Below, piece after piece: positions 44,518 to 54,541 of a stretch of DNA of 64,000 bases (position 1 is its first letter; every line of letters begins with the position of its first letter). The translations under genes and the position numbers were made by a program. Origin of the DNA: Pseudomonadota bacterium (GTDB taxonomy: Bacteria > Myxococcota_A > Polyangia > Polyangiales > Polyangiaceae); NCBI GenBank assembly GCA_023423895.1, contig JAFAER010000093.1:19274-83273 (forward strand), given 5' to 3'. A model generated the notes under the pieces. It searched no databases and was not told the DNA's origin. It worked only from the letters and a program-made list of their open reading frames with translations.

Positions 44518-46500
44518 ATGGTCAGGTGGACGGTCAAGCACCGTTGGTTTGCGTACACGGTGTCGCTCCTCGGGCTCGGGATGGGCCTGCAGATCCTCGT
44601 CTCCTACGGGTTCCAGCGCTGGGGGGCGACGTTCGGAGCGAAGAGCTGGCTCAGCGCAGCAACGAGCGTCGGTGTGGAGGCAGAGCTCAGGGCTTCCCTG
44701 AGCGAGCTCACGGTCGCCGCGGAGCGCGCGATCTCGAGCGCAGCCCTCGGCGATGACACGGGGGCCGAGCTCGAACGCGCGATCGAGGGGCAGCTCGAGA
44801 AGGCCGCGCCCCTCCGCGGATTCTGGGCGCTCGTCGACAGCGATGGTGAGGTCGTAAGGACCAGCGACGCCGCGTGCACGGCTGCCGTGCATCGGCACGT
44901 TCGAGCAGCACAATGGTCCGGCAGACCGGTGATGGCTTGCGACGGCGCAGCCGTCCTCGCCACGTTTCATCCCGTTCCCGGGAATCGATGGCGTGGCCTG
45001 GTGCTCGGGTGGATGATCGACGACGCCTACGCGCGGCGCTTCTCCGTGGTCGCGAATGCGGAGGCCCTCTTCTTCGTCGACGGCGCGTTGCGCGGCAGCA
45101 GCCTCCTGGATGCCCAGGGTGCAGCCGTCTCACTCGACGTAGCGCCTTCGGCCCTCGACGAGACCTTCCGAGCCGGAGCCTTTACCTTCCGCTCCGATGG
45201 TCATGCTCGGGCGAGCTACCGTGGGTACGGTCCCTCGGACAAGGAGCTGCTGCCGGTCGAGCCCAGCGATCCCTGGTACTACGGCGCGCGGCCGCTCTCC
45301 GGCGAGGAGAACGTGGTGCTCGTCGTCGCCGTGCCGGTGGAATGGATGGTCCTCGGCGCCAAATACAGCGCAGCCGCGACGACGGTCTTTTCGATCGTGC
45401 TGCTCGTCATGATGGGCGCTCTCGTACGTCGCCTCGTCGGACGCTTCTCGGGCCCGCTCATGGCGGTGACGCGCTCTGCGGTAGGCGTCGCGCGCGGCGA
45501 CCTTTCCCGAGAGGTGGCGGAGCCGCGCGATCTCGAGATGCGCGAGTTCTGCACGACCTACAACGTCATGTTGAGGAGCATGAGAGAGCTGCTCGAGCTA
45601 CGGCAGAAGCTCGCTCGTGACGCCGGAATGGCCGACATCGCAACCGGCGTGCTGCACAACATCGGCAACGTCCTAAACAGCGTCAACGTGTCGATGTCGC
45701 TCGCGCACGACTCCGTGAAGGGGTCACGAATCGCCGGCCTCGGCAAGCTGAGCAAGCTGCTCGACGATCACGCCGGTGACCTGGGCTCCTTCCTGACGAA
45801 GGACCCGCGTGGCCGAAGGGTCCCGGACTATGTCCGCTCCCTGTCGGCGGAGCTCGAGCGCGAAAGAGAGGCGCTCGCTCGCGAGCTCGACAACGTCTCC
45901 AAGAGCATCGAGCACGTGAAGCGCATCGTCGGAGCGCAACAGCGCTACGCGAGCGGCAGCGGGCTCGTGGAGCGTTGCGTCCTCGCCGAGGTCGTCCGCG
46001 ATGCATCGAGAATGTCGTGCGCGACGCTGGCGAATCACGGCATCGAGCTCTCCTTCGAGCTCACGTCGACCCAGCTGCTGATCGACAGACACAAGCTGCT
46101 CCAGATCTTGATCAACCTCCTGACGAACGCGAAGCAGGCACTGATCGAGCGGAACCTGTCGACCGCACCGGCCACGGTGGTCAAACGCATCGTCGTCCGG
46201 AGCGAGGTCGTCGACGGCGCTCGCGTCCGCGTGACGGTCGAAGACAACGGAATCGGGATTGCTCCAGAGCACCGCGCCAGGGTGTTCGCGCAAGGCTTCA
46301 CGACCAAAGCTCACGGGCATGGCATCGGCCTGCACAACTGCGCCATCGCCGCGAAGGAGATGGGCGGCAGCCTGTCGTTCGAGAGCGGCGGCATCGGATG
46401 CGGAGCATCGTTCACGCTCGAGCTGCCGATCGAAGCTTCAGACAGCATCTCGCGTCCCGCCAAGTTCCATTCCAGCTCCACCGACGTCATCGCCGCGTAG
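44518..46500 (+). CDS. Membrane sensor histidine kinase
   Basis: A 660-residue kinase. TM1 is near 9-30, then comes a periplasmic sensor of about 250 residues, TM2 near 285-303, and a HAMP-like segment (GPLMAVTRSAVGVARGDL). The phosphoacceptor is His380 in GVLHNIGNVLNS, a variant H-box also seen in other kinases with this motif. The catalytic ATPase domain has N, G1 and G2 boxes (LLTNAKQAL, EDNGIGI, GHGIGLHN). The next gene, a REC-GGDEF-EAL protein, begins 15 nt later and is its obvious partner. Confidence 0.93.
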   Translation: MVRWTVKHRWFAYTVSLLGLGMGLQILVSYGFQRWGATFGAKSWLSAATSVGVEAELRASLSELTVAAERAISSAALGDDTGAELERAIEGQLEKAAPLRGFWALVDSDGEVVRTSDAACTAAVHRHVRAAQWSGRPVMACDGAAVLATFHPVPGNRWRGLVLGWMIDDAYARRFSVVANAEALFFVDGALRGSSLLDAQGAAVSLDVAPSALDETFRAGAFTFRSDGHARASYRGYGPSDKELLPVEPSDPWYYGARPLSGEENVVLVVAVPVEWMVLGAKYSAAATTVFSIVLLVMMGALVRRLVGRFSGPLMAVTRSAVGVARGDLSREVAEPRDLEMREFCTTYNVMLRSMRELLELRQKLARDAGMADIATGVLHNIGNVLNSVNVSMSLAHDSVKGSRIAGLGKLSKLLDDHAGDLGSFLTKDPRGRRVPDYVRSLSAELEREREALARELDNVSKSIEHVKRIVGAQQRYASGSGLVERCVLAEVVRDASRMSCATLANHGIELSFELTSTQLLIDRHKLLQILINLLTNAKQALIERNLSTAPATVVKRIVVRSEVVDGARVRVTVEDNGIGIAPEHRARVFAQGFTTKAHGHGIGLHNCAIAAKEMGGSLSFESGGIGCGASFTLELPIEASDSISRPAKFHSSSTDVIAA

Positions 46501-46515
46501 TCGAAGAGATCGAAG

Positions 46516-48510
46516 ATGCCCGCTTCTGCCCCCCCTGCTCTGTCGAACCGCTACCGGATCCTCCTCGTCGACGACAATCCGTCGATTCACGACGACTTCC
46601 GGAAGATCCTCTGCCGCCCCGAGCCGAGCCACGGCGCCGCCGAGAACGTCGCTGCGCTCGAGGAGCTGCTGTTCGACGAGCTCCCGCTCGACGAGCGCGA
46701 TTCGCGCGCGGACTTCGTGCTCGACTCGGCATACCAGGGAGAGCAGGCGATCCAGCTCGTCGACGCTGCCATCGCGGCCGGCGAGCCGTACGCCCTCGCT
46801 TTCATCGACGTGCGCATGCCCCCCGGGATCGACGGGGTCGAAACCCTGACGAGGCTCTGGAAGCGCGATCCCAACCTCCAGGGCGTCATCTGCACGGCGT
46901 TCTCCGATCACTCGTGGACCGACATGACGCGCGCGCTCGGTCACTCCGACGGGTTCCTCGTCCTCCGAAAGCCGTTCGACACGATCGAGGTGCTGCAGAT
47001 CGCGCATGCGCTCGTTCAGAAGTGGCAGCTCTCTCGGGACGTTCGCGAGCAGCTCGATACGCTCGAGCTGCGCGTCCAGGAGCGCACGCGGGACCTCGAG
47101 ACCACCAACTCGACGCTGCGCGACGAAATCGCGAGGCGGCAGCAGGCCGAGGCCGACCTCCGGCAGATCGCCACGCACGATGCGCTGACCGGTCTGCCAA
47201 ACCGCATCCTCATGAAAGATCGCCTCACGAGCGCGATCCGGCGTGCACAAGACGACGGCACGATGGTGGGGCTCTGCCTCATCGATCTCGACCAGTTCAA
47301 GGAGGTCAACGACAACTTCGGACATCACGTCGGTGACGCCCTTTTGCAGGAGACCGCACGCCGCCTTCGAGGATCCGTCCGGGAGCAGGACACTGTCGCT
47401 CGAATGGGCGGCGACGAGTTCGTGATCGTCTTCGAGGGACTGACCTCGCACGAGCAGCTGAGCACCATGGTCGGTCGGCTCGTCGAGACGTGCTCGAAGC
47501 CCTGTGTGATCGGCGAACAGTCACACAAGGCGCCGCCGAGCGTCGGCATCGCGATGCTTCCTTTCGACTCCGCCGACGCCGACCGGCTGCTGAAATGCGC
47601 GGATCTCGCGATGTACCAGGCAAAGCGGTCCGGCGGAGGCGACTTCCGATACTACGCGGAAGGGATGCTCGAGCGCTCCCTCGAGCAGGTCGAGCTCCGG
47701 CAGCATCTGGAATGCGCAATCGACAGGGGCGAGCTCACACTTTGGTATCAGCCGCTCGTGGACCTGGCGACGGGGCACGTCTCCGGCGTCGAGGCTCTCT
47801 TGCGATGGCAACATCCGGAGCTCGGGCTCGTGTCGCCGATGAAGTTCATCCCGGTCGCGGAGAAGTCGGGCCTCATCGTCCCGATCGGCGCGTGGGTGGT
47901 CCAGACGGCATGCCGCCAGCTCGCCGAGTGGCGCAAGGAGTTCGGCGACCTGACGGTGGCGGTCAACGTCTCCGCCATTCAGCTGCGGTCTACGGACTTC
48001 GTCGATGTCGTCGCATCCGTGCTCGACGAGACGGGTCTGCCCCCGGCCAGCCTCGAGCTCGAGATCACCGAGAGCACCGCGATGGACGACGAGCACAACC
48101 CCGGGAACGTCCTCGCGGACCTTGCGCGCCTCGGCGTGCGGATCGTCATCGACGACTTCGGTTCGGGCTACTCCTCGATGATGCGCCTCAAGACGATGCC
48201 CATCCACGGCCTGAAGATCGACCGCACGTTCGTGAAAGACATCGCCGAGGACAATCGCGACGCAACGATCGTGGCAGCGATCCTGAGCATGGCGCATTCA
48301 CTCGGACTTACCGTCGTCGCCGAGGGGATCGAGCGGCCCGAGCAGCTCGAGCGGCTCGCAAACCTGGATCGGTATCGGGATCGGCGGCCCGCTTGCGACA
48401 CGGTGCAAGGCTTCCTGCTCGGTCGGCCGATGCCCGTCGAGGCCGCCGGGATCCTCTTGAGGCAACATCTGCAGGTGACGACGCTGCCTCCACTCCGGAA
48501 GGCGAGTTGA
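46516..48510 (+). CDS. Response regulator with GGDEF and EAL domains (cyclic-di-GMP turnover)
   Basis: A 664-residue protein: REC domain (about 12-140) with acceptor Asp98 (LAFIDVRM), acidic VDD, and the Lys of RKPF; it carries an insert of about 30 residues before the second strand. A coiled coil follows, then GGDEF intact at 298-302 with an RxxD inhibitory site five residues before it. The EAL domain is intact from Glu426, with DDFGSGYSS and KIDRTFVK, so both synthesis and hydrolysis are possible. Output presumably depends on phosphorylation by the adjacent kinase. Confidence 0.93.
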   Translation: MPASAPPALSNRYRILLVDDNPSIHDDFRKILCRPEPSHGAAENVAALEELLFDELPLDERDSRADFVLDSAYQGEQAIQLVDAAIAAGEPYALAFIDVRMPPGIDGVETLTRLWKRDPNLQGVICTAFSDHSWTDMTRALGHSDGFLVLRKPFDTIEVLQIAHALVQKWQLSRDVREQLDTLELRVQERTRDLETTNSTLRDEIARRQQAEADLRQIATHDALTGLPNRILMKDRLTSAIRRAQDDGTMVGLCLIDLDQFKEVNDNFGHHVGDALLQETARRLRGSVREQDTVARMGGDEFVIVFEGLTSHEQLSTMVGRLVETCSKPCVIGEQSHKAPPSVGIAMLPFDSADADRLLKCADLAMYQAKRSGGGDFRYYAEGMLERSLEQVELRQHLECAIDRGELTLWYQPLVDLATGHVSGVEALLRWQHPELGLVSPMKFIPVAEKSGLIVPIGAWVVQTACRQLAEWRKEFGDLTVAVNVSAIQLRSTDFVDVVASVLDETGLPPASLELEITESTAMDDEHNPGNVLADLARLGVRIVIDDFGSGYSSMMRLKTMPIHGLKIDRTFVKDIAEDNRDATIVAAILSMAHSLGLTVVAEGIERPEQLERLANLDRYRDRRPACDTVQGFLLGRPMPVEAAGILLRQHLQVTTLPPLRKAS

Positions 48511-48543
48511 CGCCGAAGAGTCCGTGCGGGCGCGAGTGCGCGT

Positions 48544-49383
48544 TCAGCTCGGCGCCTTGTTGAGCCCGGCGACGACGCTGCGCATGAGCGCGCGGGGCGC
48601 CACGCGCAGGCTTTGCATCCCGATCCAGTTGAGCGTGCCGTGAATCGCAAGAACCTCGCCGTTCATCATCGCGCGGTACGCGTGTGCGGCGACGGACTTC
48701 GCGTCCGCCACGCCGCTTCGCTGGAAGAGCTTCGTCTTGTCGTTGCCCGCAGTGGACGCGAACTCGGTCGCGGTCGCGCCCGGGCAGTGGCAGGTGACGG
48801 TGACCCCCGTACCTGCGAGCTCGTATGCGAGCGCCTCGGTGAACGAGATGACGAACGCCTTCGTCGCGTAGTACGTCGCCATGTAGGGACCAGGCTGGAA
48901 GCCCGCGGTCGAGGCGATGTTCATGATGCGCCCGAAGCCGTGCTCGCGCATCGGCCGGGCGAAGTGGTGTGTCAGCTCGAGGAGCGAACGGACGTTGACG
49001 TCGACCATCTCGAGCTCGCGCTTCACATCGAGATCGAGGAACGCGCCGTTCGATCCGAAGCCGGCGTTGTTCACGAGGAAGTCGATCGACAGGCCACGGT
49101 TCCTGACCTGGTCGGCGACGGCAGCGGGCGCTGCATGATGGCCCAGATCCGCCGCGACGACGTGCGCCTTCACCCCGTGCGCCTTCGTCAGCTCGGCCGC
49201 GAGCTCGTCGAGCTTCTGCACGCTACGCGCGACGAGGACGACGTCGTGACCGTCGGCCGCGAACAGGTGCGCGAGCTCCTTGCCGATCCCCGCGGAAGCT
49301 CCGGTGACGAGAGCCGTTCGCTTCGTCCCGTCGTGACCGTGGCCGTTACCGTTCCCGTTTCCGGTCTTCGCTTCGTTCCCCAT
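48544..49383 (-). CDS. Short-chain dehydrogenase/reductase
   Basis: A 279-residue classical-type SDR. The nucleotide motif TGASAGIG is at 27-34, NNAG follows near 105, and the active-site Ser lies in NIASTAG with Tyr and Lys in YYATK. The N-terminus carries a Gly/Asn/His-rich leader of about 20 residues, unusual for the family. DltE/YqjQ-like relatives reduce carbonyls using NAD(P)H. Convergent with the response regulator. No substrate clue. Confidence 0.9.
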   Translation of the reverse strand: MGNEAKTGNGNGNGHGHDGTKRTALVTGASAGIGKELAHLFAADGHDVVLVARSVQKLDELAAELTKAHGVKAHVVAADLGHHAAPAAVADQVRNRGLSIDFLVNNAGFGSNGAFLDLDVKRELEMVDVNVRSLLELTHHFARPMREHGFGRIMNIASTAGFQPGPYMATYYATKAFVISFTEALAYELAGTGVTVTCHCPGATATEFASTAGNDKTKLFQRSGVADAKSVAAHAYRAMMNGEVLAIHGTLNWIGMQSLRVAPRALMRSVVAGLNKAPS

Positions 49384-49544
49384 GAGACGGGTGTACCCGA
49401 CACCGAACGGCTCGAAAAGCGACAGCGCGCGACAGCGGCGTGCGGGGACGAACCGAGACGGCATTCGGACGTCGGACGAACGACGCGACACACGAGACGA
49501 GCGGCGGCGTATCGATCGCCCCCGAGCCGCGATCGAAACGCCGA

Positions 49545-51074
49545 TCAGAACGGGATGCCGAGGCCGAGGCGCAAGCCGCCGCGCGTCGCCGGCGAGGCGT
49601 AGAAGAAGCGGCCTTCCGGTTCGTCATGGTCGCGCACCGGCCCGACGCCGTGGAAGTTCAGGAACGCCGCGATCTCGAGGTAGAGCGGGCCGACGTCGAT
49701 CTGCACGCCCGCATCGACGAGTAGCGAGAAGCCGGTGCCACCACCGTCTTTCGTCAACGTATCGCCCACCTGGGCAAGCCTCGAGTGGACGGCGAGACCG
49801 TGAAGGCCGAAACCTGCTCCGGTCGCGAAGCGGACCTTGCCTGGCGTCATGAACCGCGCCATCGGCGTGAGCTGCCAATGCGCGATGGTCGTCTGCGAAT
49901 CGACGGCATCTCCAGGCCGACGCTTGTAGACCGCACCCATTCCACCGAGCTCGGCGAGCAGCTCGATGGAGAACGTCCTGGCGAGCAAGTAGCCGAACCG
50001 ACCGCCGATCGTGAGACCGGCGAAGTTGCTGCGGCGCGTGCCGTACGGCGCGGGTTCGCCGAGCGGCACGCCGAGCCGGTAGCTCGCAGTGTCGAGCGCG
50101 CCCGCGACGGCGACATAGAACTTCTTCTTCTTCGGGGGCTTCACCACCGGCGCGACGTATTCGGGCGGGGCCTCGCCGATCGCCTGAAGCTTCACCGGAT
50201 GATCGATCGCGGCCCCTTCCGGGACATTCACGTCGAACGTCGTGGTCTTCCAGCCGGGAGCGGTGATCTCGACGTTGTGCGTCCCGGCAGCGACCTTTCC
50301 GCTGAAGACGCCGCGATGAGGGAGCTCGACGCCGTCGACACGAATGGCCGCATCGGGGACGTTGGACTCGATCTTCAGGTATCCCTCGTTCGGCGCGAGC
50401 GGCACCGGGGCAGGCGTCGAGACCGCTGCGGCTCCGCCGCTGGCGCTGAGGACGAACGCAGCGTCGACCGGCGGCCCGCTCACGAGCGCGAGCTTCTTCT
50501 CCGGAGGATCCGGGAAGCCGTCTGCGTGCGCCGCGAACGTGTAGATGCCTGGCTCGAGCCGAATGGGGCGACGGAGCGCGCCCGGCGCGAGCAGCCGCGG
50601 CTTCGTGCCTGGCGGCGCATTGGCCGCGAGGATGGTGACGACCGCGCCTTCGACCGGCTGCTTGTCGGCGGTGACGACCGACAGGTTCACGGTGGCGACG
50701 CTCTTCGAGAGCTCCGCGAGCTCGTGCTCGATGGCGGCGCGCGTCTCCGGCTTGAGCGTCTCCTGCCCTTCGTCGAGCGCCTCGTCGAGAGCAGTCGCGG
50801 CCTCCGGAAGGCGCTTCATCCCCTTCAGCGAGAGCGCGATGTTCTGCTTGATGCCGGCGGATGGCTTCTCCCGATAGGCCTCCTGGAACGCGGCGAGCGC
50901 CTCGGGATACTGCTTCTTGTCGTAGAGCTCGATGCCCTTCTTGAAATGCGCGCGCGCCGCGGCTTCATCCGCTCGTGACGACCGCGCAGCCGTGATCAGC
51001 GCAAGAGCGATCGCGAGCGTCGCGCAGAGGCGCACGAGCGCCCGAGCACGTAGGTACGTGGAGACGGGTCGCAT
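49545..51074 (-). CDS. Secreted TPR-PEGA-outer-membrane barrel protein
   Basis: A 509-residue exported protein. A signal peptide ends near SSRADEA. A TPR pair follows (about 38-110, HFKKGIELYDKKQYPEALAAF), then an Ig-like segment, a PEGA domain (about 225-290, IRVDGVELPHRGVFSG), and a C-terminal barrel of about 190 residues ending in LGLGIPF. The layout is common in myxobacteria. It lies 33 nt after the Ser/Thr kinase gene in the same direction and is probably co-transcribed with it. Confidence 0.83.
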   Translation of the reverse strand: MRPVSTYLRARALVRLCATLAIALALITAARSSRADEAAARAHFKKGIELYDKKQYPEALAAFQEAYREKPSAGIKQNIALSLKGMKRLPEAATALDEALDEGQETLKPETRAAIEHELAELSKSVATVNLSVVTADKQPVEGAVVTILAANAPPGTKPRLLAPGALRRPIRLEPGIYTFAAHADGFPDPPEKKLALVSGPPVDAAFVLSASGGAAAVSTPAPVPLAPNEGYLKIESNVPDAAIRVDGVELPHRGVFSGKVAAGTHNVEITAPGWKTTTFDVNVPEGAAIDHPVKLQAIGEAPPEYVAPVVKPPKKKKFYVAVAGALDTASYRLGVPLGEPAPYGTRRSNFAGLTIGGRFGYLLARTFSIELLAELGGMGAVYKRRPGDAVDSQTTIAHWQLTPMARFMTPGKVRFATGAGFGLHGLAVHSRLAQVGDTLTKDGGGTGFSLLVDAGVQIDVGPLYLEIAAFLNFHGVGPVRDHDEPEGRFFYASPATRGGLRLGLGIPF

Positions 51075-51107
51075 AGGCAGTTCCAGCAGGCCAAAGGTAG
51101 CCGACGA

Positions 51108-52718
51108 TCAAGGGAGGTCACGCGAGATATCGAGCGGCTTCGGCGCTCCGGTGCTCGCCCCACTTCCGGTGGTCGGGGTCGGCTTCGACGGAGCCCGCGT
51201 GGCCGGCGTGGTCTTCCCGGAAGTGGCAGATGTCGGGGACGAAGGCGGCGACAACGACTCCTGAGGGGCGACCGTCGTCTCCGACGTCGGCGTGGGCGTG
51301 GGTGGTGCCACGGACGCGGACGCCGGCGAGTTCGCGGGCGCCGCGGCCGAAGCACGGACATGCTGCGTCGCCGGCTTCGGCGGCGTCTTCTTCTCGAGGA
51401 GCGAGATGATCGCGAGCATCATGCCGACGCCGAGCAGCGTCGCGATGATCGCCGTGACGACGATCGGCGTGAGCGAGCGCTTTCGCGAGGAGCGTCCCGA
51501 CACCGACGACAGAGCCGCCGATCCTGTGTCTCGCGCGTCGGCGCCGGCCGACGGCGCTCGCTCCGGAAAAGAGCCCGCAGAGCCGCGTGCAGCGGGCGGA
51601 TGCTGGCTCTGCGCCGACGATCCCGAACCTGCGATGCGCGTCTCTGCACCGACGCGCGGCCGCGGCGAAGACGGCGACTCGTGACGAAGCCGCGGTGCAG
51701 GAAAGAGGACGCCCGGAGAGATGAGAGTGTCCGCCGAGCCGACGTCGAGCGGCACGCGTCGCTTCTCCTCGGGCGCGATGTCGTGGAGCGCCGCGAGCAT
51801 CCGCTCTGCCGACGGGAACCGGTCGGCGCGCTCCCGCGCGAGCGCACGCGCGACGAAGCTCGCGACTTCGGGTGACAACGTCGGATCGATCGCGCGGATG
51901 TCCGGCGCGTCGCGCATGCAGATCGAGAGGATGATCTGCTCGTACGTCTCTCCCGTGTGTGGCGGTCGCCCGGTAAGGCACTCGAACAGGATCGCGCCGA
52001 CGCTGTAGATGTCGGCCCGCACATCCACGTCGGGCATCGCCTGCGCCTGCTCCGGGCACATGTAGAACGGCGTCCCGAGGACGGTTCCGCGCCCCGTCAG
52101 CGCGAGCGGCGAAGTCTTGTCGCGCGGACGCTCGATCTTCGAGACACCGAAGTCGACGATCTTCGCGAAGAGCGGGTCGGTATCGCTCTTCACGAGGAAC
52201 ACGTTGTCCGGCTTGAGATCGCGATGGACGATCCCGGCCGCGTGCGCCTTCGCGAGCCCCTTCAGCACCTGGGCGACGATGTGCATCGCCTCTGGCAGCG
52301 GAACGCGCCGCATTCGGCGGAGCCGCTGGCCGAGGTCTTCGCCCCGGAGCAGCTCCATCACGAGGTACGGGCGCCCGTCTTCGGTGCCGGCGTCGAAGAC
52401 CGTGACGATGTGCGCGCTCTCGATGGCGCTCATCGCCCGCGCTTCACGCGCGAAGCGAGCGACGACGCGTTCGTCGGTCGCAAACTCCTGATCGATGAAC
52501 TTGATCGCGACGCGCTTACCGAGGCCGAGATGTTCGGCCTCGTAGACCGCGCCCATCCCGCCATGGCCGACGAGCGCGCGCAGCGCATAGCGCCCGGCGA
52601 TGTTCTTGCCGATCAGCGCCTCGCGGACGGCGCGAGCACGGTCGTGCGCGTCACCGCGACCTCCGCTCTCGGCGGAGTCGCGCCTGTCATTGACCGGACT
52701 CTCGCCGAGCTCACTCAT
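51108..52718 (-). CDS. Transmembrane Ser/Thr protein kinase (PknB type)
   Basis: A 536-residue kinase. The Gly loop VGHGGMGAVY is at 50-59, the ATP-binding Lys73 in AIKFID, HRD at 165-167, and DFG at 189-191, so the kinase is intact. A Pro/Ser-rich stretch of about 110 residues leads to one membrane helix near 430 (VVTAIIATLLGVGMMLAIISL) and a Pro/Thr-rich extracytoplasmic tail with no PASTA repeat. It should signal from envelope to cytoplasm. The downstream TPR-PEGA gene starts after 33 nt. Confidence 0.92.
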   Translation of the reverse strand: MSELGESPVNDRRDSAESGGRGDAHDRARAVREALIGKNIAGRYALRALVGHGGMGAVYEAEHLGLGKRVAIKFIDQEFATDERVVARFAREARAMSAIESAHIVTVFDAGTEDGRPYLVMELLRGEDLGQRLRRMRRVPLPEAMHIVAQVLKGLAKAHAAGIVHRDLKPDNVFLVKSDTDPLFAKIVDFGVSKIERPRDKTSPLALTGRGTVLGTPFYMCPEQAQAMPDVDVRADIYSVGAILFECLTGRPPHTGETYEQIILSICMRDAPDIRAIDPTLSPEVASFVARALARERADRFPSAERMLAALHDIAPEEKRRVPLDVGSADTLISPGVLFPAPRLRHESPSSPRPRVGAETRIAGSGSSAQSQHPPAARGSAGSFPERAPSAGADARDTGSAALSSVSGRSSRKRSLTPIVVTAIIATLLGVGMMLAIISLLEKKTPPKPATQHVRASAAAPANSPASASVAPPTPTPTSETTVAPQESLSPPSSPTSATSGKTTPATRAPSKPTPTTGSGASTGAPKPLDISRDLP

Positions 52719-52820
52719 CCACGCGCCCCCTGCTTCGACGCCAGAAGCCTATCAGGACGAGCAGTCGCGCTCGACCCCTCTCGGCATGGCAAGCACGGCG
52801 CGCTCGCGCGAGCGAATGGC

Positions 52821-53102
52821 TTACTTGGCGGCAGCAGCCGCGCCGAGGCGATGAACCTGGGCGGAGAGACGCGAGATGGTGCGCGAAGCCGCCTTCGAGT
52901 GGACCGCGCCCTTGGTCGCAGCCTTGTCGAGGGCCGTCGTCGCCGCCTTGAGGGCGACGGTCGCGGCTTCCTTGTCCTTCGCGTGAAGAGCCGTACGGAC
53001 TCGCTTCACGAGCGTACGAACCGAGCTGTTGATGGCGCGGTTGCGAGCGGTTTTGACGATACGCTGGCGGTTGCGCTTCTCTGCGGAGGGATGATTGGCC
53101 AC
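52821..53102 (-). CDS. rpsT: 30S ribosomal protein S20
   Basis: A 93-residue basic helical protein, matching S20 from ANHPSAEKRNRQR (the family's N-terminal signature) through KRVRTALHAKDKEAA to the C-terminal AVHSKAASRTISRL. The GTG at 53102 is used as start, with GAGG 8 nt upstream. The longer frame would add only six residues before the conserved start. Immediately upstream lies a small hairpin with a T-run. Binds 16S rRNA early in 30S assembly. Confidence 0.95.
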   Translation of the reverse strand: MANHPSAEKRNRQRIVKTARNRAINSSVRTLVKRVRTALHAKDKEAATVALKAATTALDKAATKGAVHSKAASRTISRLSAQVHRLGAAAAAK

Positions 53103-53114
53103 TTCAGGATCCTC

Positions 53115-53138
53115 GAACAAAATGGCCCGTCTGGGGCC
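53115..53138 (-). promoter_or_regulatory. Small hairpin with T-run in the rpsT leader
   Basis: On the minus strand GGCCC-CAGAC-GGGCC (53124-53138) is followed by ATTTTGTT, ending just before the ribosome binding site. Its form is that of a weak attenuator or a leader hairpin. S20 expression is autoregulated in E. coli, so control here is plausible, but not shown by the sequence. Confidence 0.35.
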
Positions 53139-53353
53139 TAGGGAGGGCGCACTTTACGGGCGGAGGCAGGAAAGTCAAGCCGGCCTTTGGCCCTCGGCCG
53201 CTTCCCAGGGGCTTTCGGGGCTGTCGACGCCCGCCTTCCGCGGACATCACGACGGGCTTTTCCGCGCATGAACCTAGCTGAACGCCGCTCGAGCGCGAGC
53301 GCGGCCGGGCGCAGACCGTGTTTTTCCAGCAACTCTCGGGTCCGCGGTCGGGC

Positions 53354-54541
53354 TCAGCCCGCTGGGCGCCCCACCCACGCGCCCGCGCACGCGAGCGCCC
53401 AGGCGATGGGTGAGAACGCGAGCGCGAAGACCAGCGCGACCGGCGCGGCCAGGCCGAGGAGCACCAGCGCGAGGACGATCGCGAGGGCCGATGCAACGGC
53501 CGGCTCGAGAAGCGTCGGGAGGTTCGAGGCGCGGGCGACGAGATAGCCGCTCACCGGAAAGGCGAGGAGGATGCCCGAACCGAGGAGGGCGACCGGCGCC
53601 GTGGTGCTGACGTCGTGCTCGTCGACGACGGAAAAATCGACGTTGGCCCAGTGGCCGAAGGCGACCGAGAGCGCGAGGCCCACGGTCATGGCGCCCACCG
53701 TGACGAGCACGCCGAACACGATCCAGCGGAACGTGATCGGCTGCCCCTCCTGGCGCATGGCTTCGCGCACGGACCGAAGGCTGGGCGGGCTCGAGACGAC
53801 GTAGAGCGACGAGACACGCTCGAGCAGGACCGACGTACGCGATCCCCGCTCGGCGAGCATCTCGTCCTCACGCGCGCGGAGGTCGCGGATCGCGAAGATG
53901 GTCGCGATGCCCATGGCGAGCAGAAGAGGGATCGTCCCGACGAGGGCGCCCGGACCACGCCCGTAGACGAGATGCACGTAGAGCCCGTGCGCCGCGGTCG
54001 CGACCAGCCACGCCGCCGGGAAGATCGCCCCGGGCCGCTTCGTCCGCTTCGCGCGGCCGAGCGCGTATCCCCACGCACACGCGAAGAAGACGTGCGCCGG
54101 CAACGCGACCGCAGTGCGCAGGATCCAGATCCATCCGAACGGGTGCTCGCGGAGCGTGATCGCGTTCTCGATCGTGGCGAAGCCGAGGGCGGCCGCCGAT
54201 GCGTAGACGAGCCCGTCCATGGGCTCGTCGAACCACCTCGAACGGAACGCGGGCCACATCGCCGCGACCTTCGACGCCTCCCGGATCGGCGCCGCGAACC
54301 CGAAGAGGAAGAGCATGCTGCCGGCGCTTCCGGCGAGCTGCGCGTTCAGGTCGAGGCCCGTCCATACGGCCGCACGCGCCTCGAGGAGCGACGTCCCGAG
54401 CTTCCCCGCCCCGCCGAGCACGAAGACGAGGAGCACGAGCCAGAGCGGCTCGCGGCGCCGATCCGACAGGTAGATGACGAGGAGGAGGAGAAGCGCGGGA
54501 AGGAGCGACGGCCCGATCCACCGCACCGCCGACAGGAGCAC
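53354..54541 (-). CDS. PrsW-family intramembrane protease
   Basis: A 395-residue multi-pass membrane protein. The PrsW hallmarks are present: REASK in a loop after the third helix (the family EExxK-like motif), then GLVYASAAALGFATIEN, and HVFFACAWGYALG with conserved His. PrsW cuts the anti-sigma factor RsiW in Bacillus. With two ECF operons in this window a link is tempting, but they are 18 kb or more away and the link is speculation. It is divergent from the CPA2 antiporter over a 324-nt spacer. Confidence 0.85.
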   Translation of the reverse strand: MLLSAVRWIGPSLLPALLLLLVIYLSDRRREPLWLVLLVFVLGGAGKLGTSLLEARAAVWTGLDLNAQLAGSAGSMLFLFGFAAPIREASKVAAMWPAFRSRWFDEPMDGLVYASAAALGFATIENAITLREHPFGWIWILRTAVALPAHVFFACAWGYALGRAKRTKRPGAIFPAAWLVATAAHGLYVHLVYGRGPGALVGTIPLLLAMGIATIFAIRDLRAREDEMLAERGSRTSVLLERVSSLYVVSSPPSLRSVREAMRQEGQPITFRWIVFGVLVTVGAMTVGLALSVAFGHWANVDFSVVDEHDVSTTAPVALLGSGILLAFPVSGYLVARASNLPTLLEPAVASALAIVLALVLLGLAAPVALVFALAFSPIAWALACAGAWVGRPAG

